Positions 20,815-24,981 of a DNA stretch of 24,981 nucleotides are shown here, one piece after another. The stretch spans positions 3,316 to 28,296 of the forward strand of contig HF986904.1 of assembly GCA_000431075.1 (NCBI GenBank), read 5' to 3'. The position numbers and the translations under genes were made by a program. The notes beneath the pieces are model-generated. The model was not told the DNA's origin and did not search any database. It was given only the letters and a program-made list of their open reading frames with translations. This stretch comes from Firmicutes bacterium CAG:555. GTDB taxonomy: Bacteria; Bacillota; Clostridia; Oscillospirales; Oscillospiraceae. How positions within the stretch are numbered: the stretch's first letter is position 1; the number at the start of each line of letters is the position of its first letter.

Positions 20815-21651
20815 TCAGGTCTGGGGATTGATGCCGGATGCAAGGCGCTGGACGCGCGGCTGTGCAACGACCTGAGACTCGGGGTGAGTGAAGATATAGA
20901 ACTTCTCATCCTCAATGGCGGTGAAGACGCACTCGCCGACATACCAATCGGGGATGCCGCTCATGACGCCGCGCGTACCGCGGATCTGACCGGCCTTGTA
21001 CTCATCGCTGGTATAGTAAGGATCGTCGTTGATGGCAAAGCGCTCGGGGCGATGCAGGTCGGCAAGGTGGATGGTGGTCTTGACATACGCGGGAACGAGG
21101 CAGTGGACATTGATGGGGTAGTTGTTCTCTTTCATCGCGATGTATACGCTCTCGGAGGTCGCAACACCGGCGGCCTTCGTCGCGTGGTACATCGTTGCCT
21201 TGCCGGAGGTCATAAGACCGGCGGTAGATTCGACGTTGACGATCTCGCAGGGAGTGCCCTGAGCGATCATCTGCGGCAGGAATATCTTCATGCCGTAGAG
21301 ATGGCTGAGGAAGTTGAGCTCGGTTATCCAGTCAATATCGCGCTTGGGCAGCTTCCAGATCGAACCGGAGACGGCGCAGCCGGCGTTGTTGACGAGAATG
21401 TCGACATGGCCGAAAGTGTCAAGAGTGAGCTTGAGAAGAGCTTCGATGTTCTCGTAGATGGAGATATCGGCGGTCTGGGCGACGCACTTCACGCCCATTG
21501 CTTCGATCTCCTTTGCGGTCTCGCAGACCAGAGGGTCTATGTCGTTGAGGACGACGTTCATGCCGCGCTTTGCGCCTTCGACGGCAATGGCCTTGCCTAT
21601 GCCGCGCGCACCGCCGGTGACAACTATGACTTTATCCTTGAATTCTTTCAT
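20815..21651 (-). CDS. Short-chain dehydrogenase/reductase (first of tandem pair)
   Basis: Rossmann-fold oxidoreductase: TGGARGIG (12-19), Asp after strand 2 (VVLNDIDPL) suggesting NAD(H), NNAG (88-91), and catalytic Ser142, Tyr155 and Lys159 in VESTAG...YHATK. The start is ATG 21649-21651 with AAAGGAG upstream; the frame reaches 21681 but overlaps the upstream gene's stop. It lies 30 bases after the flavoenzyme gene. The shared block PAYVKTTIHLADLHRPERFA, then INDDPYY, links it to the downstream paralogue. A two-SDR plus enoate-reductase set would suit a pathway that reduces a C=C bond and interconverts hydroxyl and keto groups on the same ring or acyl chain, but that is inference. Confidence 0.9.
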   Translation of the reverse strand: MKEFKDKVIVVTGGARGIGKAIAVEGAKRGMNVVLNDIDPLVCETAKEIEAMGVKCVAQTADISIYENIEALLKLTLDTFGHVDILVNNAGCAVSGSIWKLPKRDIDWITELNFLSHLYGMKIFLPQMIAQGTPCEIVNVESTAGLMTSGKATMYHATKAAGVATSESVYIAMKENNYPINVHCLVPAYVKTTIHLADLHRPERFAINDDPYYTSDEYKAGQIRGTRGVMSGIPDWYVGECVFTAIEDEKFYIFTHPESQVVAQPRVQRLASGINPQT

Positions 21652-21681
21652 TGTGATACTCCTTTCCTGCTGCACCAGCAC

Positions 21682-23619
21682 TTAAAATACGAACGCTTTG
21701 TTGAGACCGGAGTGGGTCGCGTCTGCGATGTTGCCGGGCTCGACTGTATCGCCGACAACTGCGACCTTATCAAATGCGGCTTCAAACTCGGCTACGATCG
21801 CATCGTTGGGCTTTACGCCCATTGCGATAACACATGCGTCAAAGAGAGCGTCGGTATCATAACCGGTCGCAAGGCTGTTGAGAGTGACGAATCCGTCGCC
21901 GACAGCCTTGAACATCGTGCCGGTCATTATATGGCCACCGTTCTTGGTGATGTGGCCGACAACTGCGTCAGTAACACTGCGGTACATTGCGGTGCCGACA
22001 GCGGGAGCCATCTCTATAACGGAGACCTCATTGTCAAAATCACTGAGGTATTCCGCAGTCTCAAGACCGGTGAGGCCGCCGCCGATAACGGCGATCTTCT
22101 TGCCCTTGAGCTCGACCTCGTTCTTGAGGACCTGTCTGTAGGTGTATGCCTTGTCAATGCCGTCGACCTGCGGGATTATATCGATGCCGCCTGCCGCGAT
22201 GACCACGCCGACTGCGCCGACTGCCTTCGCAGCCTCGACGGTGCCGGGAGTGTTGAGACGGATATCAATGCCGAGGTCTGCGGCCTCAATACCGAGAGTT
22301 TCGATGAACTCGCTGATAAGCCCCTTGCAGGGAGGAACAGCAGCGAGGTTCATGTTACCGCCGATGCGGTCGGACTTTTCAAACACAACGACCTTGAAGC
22401 CGCGCTTTGCAAGAGTAATGGCAGCCTGCAGACCGGAGGGGCCTGCGCCGATGACTGCAACGGTCCTGCCGTCGCCGTTCTTGATGAGCTTGTCGTCTCC
22501 GCGGTAGGTCTCGCGGCCGAGCACGGGGTTGACTGCGCACTCTATCGCGCGACCGATGCCAGCCTGCTTGAAGCAGTTCATGCAGCCGATGCACTTGCGC
22601 ACACGAGCATCGTCACCGCGCTTTGCCTTGTTGCCAAATTCCGGATCGCAGAGGTTGCCGCGCGCAACGCCGACGAAGTCGGACACGCCCTCTTCAAGCA
22701 TAGCCTCAGCATGAGCCGGGTGCTTGACGGTATTGACGGCGATGACGGGGATATGTACGCATTCCTTGATGCCCTTTGCAAGATGCTTCTTCCAGCCTTC
22801 CTGATAGGGGTAGGGCTCGATGATCGACCAGCCGGACTCATAGGAGCCGCTGGAGACATTGAGGGATGCAACGCCGAGGGACTCGAGATAGCGGGCGATG
22901 TGCTGGCATTCCTTCTCATCGTTGCCATCATCCCAGAAGTCAGTGCCGTTCATACGCACGGAAATGGGGAAGTCAGCGCCGCAGGCAAAGCGGATGCTGA
23001 TGATGATCTCGGAAATGAAGCGCATCCTGTTGAAGAAGTCTCCGCCGTACTTGTCGGTGCGGTGGTTGGTGTGCGGACTCATGAACTGGTTGACGAGGTA
23101 GCCGTGCGCCGCATGAATCTCGACACCGTCGAAGCCGGCGGTCTTTGCGATGACAGCGGCCTTGACATAGTTCCTAACCATAGCCTCGACCTCGGCGGTG
23201 GTCATTTCCTTCGGAACAACGCCGACGGTCTTGCACATCACGGGAGACGGGCCGATGACGGGATTACCGTGCAGCGTGATGGGGAAGGCCTCGTTGCCGG
23301 GATGGTGCAGCTGCATGAATACCTTTGTGTCGTATGCGTGGATCCTGTCGACCATACGGGTGAAGCTCGGGATGACGTTCATGTCGGTCGCGCGGAGCTG
23401 GCAGGGCTGAGCAATGCCGGACAGCTCATCGACACGGCACACCTCGCAGATGATGAGGCCGACGCCGCCCTTTGCGCGTTCCTCGTAGAACTTGGTGATC
23501 TCCTCGGATGCTTCGCCGGATGCTGCGGCAAAACCGGTGCCCATCGGTGTCATGACTATGCGGTTCTTCAGCGTGAGCTTGCCGATCTTACCTTTTTCAA
23601 AAAGCTTTTCGTATTTCAT
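21682..23619 (-). CDS. Old Yellow Enzyme-type Fe-S flavoenzyme (2-enoate/2,4-dienoyl-CoA reductase family, BaiCD/BaiH-like)
   Basis: Cytoplasmic reductase that transfers hydride from NAD(P)H through FAD, a [4Fe-4S] cluster and FMN to an activated C=C bond. The 645-residue architecture is complete. The OYE barrel (about 1-330) begins KLTLKNRIVMTPMGTGFA and has the active-site block HAAHGYLVNQFMSPHTNHR (169-187) ending in DKYGG. The cluster motif is C343-x2-C346-x2-C349-x11-C361 (CIGCMNC). The FAD site is VIGAGPSG (about 388) and the NAD(P)H site VIGGGLTG (about 500). The start ATG has CAGGAGG. Relatives include FadH, clostridial 2-enoate and cinnamate reductases, bile-acid BaiCD/BaiH and steroid reductases; which one applies is unknown. 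It is first in an operon with two SDRs and diverges from a regulator. Confidence 0.93.
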   Translation of the reverse strand: MKYEKLFEKGKIGKLTLKNRIVMTPMGTGFAAASGEASEEITKFYEERAKGGVGLIICEVCRVDELSGIAQPCQLRATDMNVIPSFTRMVDRIHAYDTKVFMQLHHPGNEAFPITLHGNPVIGPSPVMCKTVGVVPKEMTTAEVEAMVRNYVKAAVIAKTAGFDGVEIHAAHGYLVNQFMSPHTNHRTDKYGGDFFNRMRFISEIIISIRFACGADFPISVRMNGTDFWDDGNDEKECQHIARYLESLGVASLNVSSGSYESGWSIIEPYPYQEGWKKHLAKGIKECVHIPVIAVNTVKHPAHAEAMLEEGVSDFVGVARGNLCDPEFGNKAKRGDDARVRKCIGCMNCFKQAGIGRAIECAVNPVLGRETYRGDDKLIKNGDGRTVAVIGAGPSGLQAAITLAKRGFKVVVFEKSDRIGGNMNLAAVPPCKGLISEFIETLGIEAADLGIDIRLNTPGTVEAAKAVGAVGVVIAAGGIDIIPQVDGIDKAYTYRQVLKNEVELKGKKIAVIGGGLTGLETAEYLSDFDNEVSVIEMAPAVGTAMYRSVTDAVVGHITKNGGHIMTGTMFKAVGDGFVTLNSLATGYDTDALFDACVIAMGVKPNDAIVAEFEAAFDKVAVVGDTVEPGNIADATHSGLNKAFVF

Positions 23620-23701
23620 GTTTACCTCCTGAAATTTCGCTTTTTTTGTTTTGTACTGAACGCTGTTAAAAAAATATCATAGTGAGGCTGACTTGTAAAT
23701 G

Positions 23702-23778
23702 TGTGCGCCGCACAAACAACGCTGCAATATTGTGCAACAAACCTGAAACACAAAAAGTTCTTGAAATTTTTGTGCGCA
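23702..23778. promoter_or_regulatory. Repeated TTGTGC sites between the OYE operon and its divergent regulator
   Basis: Three related sites lie in the shared 188-bp intergenic region: the palindrome TGTGCG-C-CGCACA (23702-23714), TTGTGCAAC (23730-23738) and TTGTGCGCA (23770-23778). The last sits in the spacer of the regulator promoter. Their number and spacing suggest operators bound by the regulator at 23808, controlling itself and the operon. This is pattern evidence only. Confidence 0.45.
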
Positions 23779-23789
23779 GGGCATAATAT
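23761..23789 (+). promoter_or_regulatory. Sigma-A-type promoter of the PucR-like regulator gene
   Basis: TTGAAA (23761-23766), 17-nt spacer, TAATAT (23784-23789), 18 bases before the ATG. One TTGTGC site lies in the spacer, which would allow autoregulation. No convincing promoter was found for the opposite operon within the same region, which could mean it needs an activator. Confidence 0.55.
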
Positions 23790-23807
23790 AGTTAAAGAGG
23801 TGACAAT

Positions 23808-24981
23808 ATGAAATTTTCTGAATTGCTGAGTGAATTGGCTGAAAAATATACCGTTTTATCAAAGCAAATTGTGAAAGACGGCAATGTGTATTACATTGAT
23901 AAGGCGGATGCCGGGAAAGTACCCGGTGAAGATGCGTTGATGTGGTCTGATGATTTGTGCGGCGTGAACACCGGCGCACTTGGAGAATACCTTTTGTGGA
24001 GCGGAGACAATTCCGACAAACTCAATACGGCTCAGTGCAGCTGGGCGGAGTTCAAACCGGATGAACTGCCTGATGCGGTGGCGGCTGCCGAGGAGCTGCT
24101 GCGCCATGAATACAAGTCCCAGAGCCTGCGGATGCGCATGATGGAAATGATCATGTATGGCAAGGGGCTGGACACGATCGTGGATGCGATGGCGAAGGAG
24201 CTGAACATAAACATCACCATAATCGACATGAGCGGCAAGATTATCACGCACTCGCATCCGTTCACGCTCAACGACTCGCTCTGGATAGAGAGCGTAGAGC
24301 GTGGCTTCTGCCCGCCGTTTTTTATAAAGCACATATATGATGTGAGCGCGCAGCATGGCGACGAGCAGAACGACGGCCCGCTGCTGCGCCACTGCAAGGA
24401 TAATCAGCTCTATTACCTTGCCAAGCGGATACGTATTAACGGAGAGCTTTACGGATATGTGTTCATGCTTCAGAAAGAAGAGAACTTCAGCACGTACTGC
24501 GGAGATGTGCTGTCGTACATTAGCTACGCCGTGACAGAGTTCATGCTGAAAAACATAAATGCGGACAGCGTGAAGAACGGGCTATATGACAATCTGCTTA
24601 TTGACATTTTCCGCGGGATACCGTCGGAGCAGATAAACGCGCGTATATACGCCGGGGAAATGAAATTCCCGAGCCGCATGTGCATCGCGGCGGTGAAGCC
24701 GCGGTTCTTCCAGGGGACAAACTATGTCAAGGATGATATGCCGCGCACGCTGCAGCATATGTTCCCGCGCGAGAGATACGTATATTACAACAAGATGATG
24801 GTCATTCTCTTCGGCCTTTCGGATGATGCCCCTGCGCTTGCGGAGGAGGATATGAGCAAGCTCCTGTCACTGTGCGAGCATGAGCACCTTATCTGCGGTG
24901 TGAGCAACCCGTTTTCTACCGTGATGTCTATGAGGTATTACTATGAGCAGGCGGTGAAAGCCATAGAATTGAATGGCCTGC
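23808..24981 (+). CDS. PucR/CdaR-like transcriptional regulator, 3' end outside window
   Basis: The frame is open from ATG 23808 (AAAGAGGTGA upstream) to the window end, about 391 codons, and is not complete. The N-terminal part (MKFSELLSELAEKYTVLSKQ, residues 1-100) resembles the leader domain of clostridial PucR-type regulators. A middle GAF-like region follows (KELNINITIIDMSGKIITHS, then the INGELYGYVFML strand). The last part (about 270-391) looks like the GGDEF-related CdaR linker domain (FPSRMCIAAVKPRFF, MMVILFGLSDDA, CGVSNPFSTVMSMRYYYEQA), which normally precedes a C-terminal helix-turn-helix; that HTH must lie beyond the window. It diverges from the OYE-SDR operon, so local, substrate-responsive activation is likely. 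The assignment is by pattern memory. Confidence 0.72.
   Translation, partial: MKFSELLSELAEKYTVLSKQIVKDGNVYYIDKADAGKVPGEDALMWSDDLCGVNTGALGEYLLWSGDNSDKLNTAQCSWAEFKPDELPDAVAAAEELLRHEYKSQSLRMRMMEMIMYGKGLDTIVDAMAKELNINITIIDMSGKIITHSHPFTLNDSLWIESVERGFCPPFFIKHIYDVSAQHGDEQNDGPLLRHCKDNQLYYLAKRIRINGELYGYVFMLQKEENFSTYCGDVLSYISYAVTEFMLKNINADSVKNGLYDNLLIDIFRGIPSEQINARIYAGEMKFPSRMCIAAVKPRFFQGTNYVKDDMPRTLQHMFPRERYVYYNKMMVILFGLSDDAPALAEEDMSKLLSLCEHEHLICGVSNPFSTVMSMRYYYEQAVKAIELNGL

Noticed and set aside
20776..23682. A 968-codon open frame on the plus strand opposite the OYE and SDR genes
   Set aside because: It mirrors three well-supported minus-strand genes with full catalytic motifs. Its product is an Asp/Ala/Val/Leu-rich shadow with no recognisable domain; long antisense frames are common in G+C-rich codon usage.
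1..24981. CRISPR array, toxin-antitoxin pair, retron or defence island
   Set aside because: No regularly spaced repeats and no Cas, reverse transcriptase, restriction or toxin family motifs were seen in any frame.

Overview
The window (about 25 kb, moderately high G+C) looks like the chromosome of an anaerobic, probably gut-dwelling Clostridia member, perhaps Oscillospiraceae or Ruminococcaceae. The main pointers are acetate kinase beside a TmcAL-type gene, a FeoA/FeoB/small Cys-rich protein cassette, a SpoIIQ-like peptidase behind a sigma-F-like promoter (so a spore-former or a descendant of one), Gram-positive style Shine-Dalgarno sites and consensus sigma-A promoters. No species call is possible from sequence alone.

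Layout. 1-298: 3' end of a cardiolipin synthase. 353-2874: ackA (-) and tmcAL (+), diverging from promoters whose -10 elements overlap. 2899-8112: a five-gene branched-chain amino acid type ABC uptake operon, livJ-livH-livM-livG-livF. Two hairpins separate the binding-protein gene from the membrane genes. livF is frameshifted near its 3' end by a 31-bp imperfect tandem duplication. 8109-10563: ferrous iron uptake cassette feoA-feoB plus a 44-codon Cys-rich membrane protein gene, with a palindrome on the promoter. 10573-11331: spoIIQ-like gene. 11361-11630: tRNA-Met(CAT, elongator type) and tRNA-Glu(TTC), each followed by a hairpin. 11737-12600: EamA transporter. 12601-13505: decayed mobile-element DNA. 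13513-15624: a one-TM protein of unknown function and a UbiB/ABC1-family kinase. 15650-17230 (-): NUDIX hydrolase and a membrane acyltransferase. 17288-17748: PNPOx-like flavoprotein. 17770-19207: tRNA-Arg(CCG) followed by an integrative-element scar, in which the 3' half of a tyrosine integrase gene is joined to the 3' part of a DUF6076-like gene. 19308-23619 (-): an operon of an Old Yellow Enzyme/2-enoate-reductase-like flavoenzyme, two related short-chain dehydrogenases and a small membrane protein. It diverges from a PucR/CdaR-like regulator (23808 to the window end).

The least ordinary unit is this last cluster. A BaiCD/BaiH/FadH-type Fe-S flavoenzyme, two tandem SDRs and a membrane protein, with a divergent regulator and repeated TTGTGC sites in the shared intergenic DNA, suggest an inducible reductive pathway for an external enone, steroid, bile-acid or aromatic enoate substrate. 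The substrate cannot be read from sequence. Other points of note are the probable artefact or mutation in livF, two separate element remnants, the sigma-F-like promoter, and the ackA/tmcAL shared promoter region, which couples acetate production to an acetate-using tRNA-modifying enzyme.
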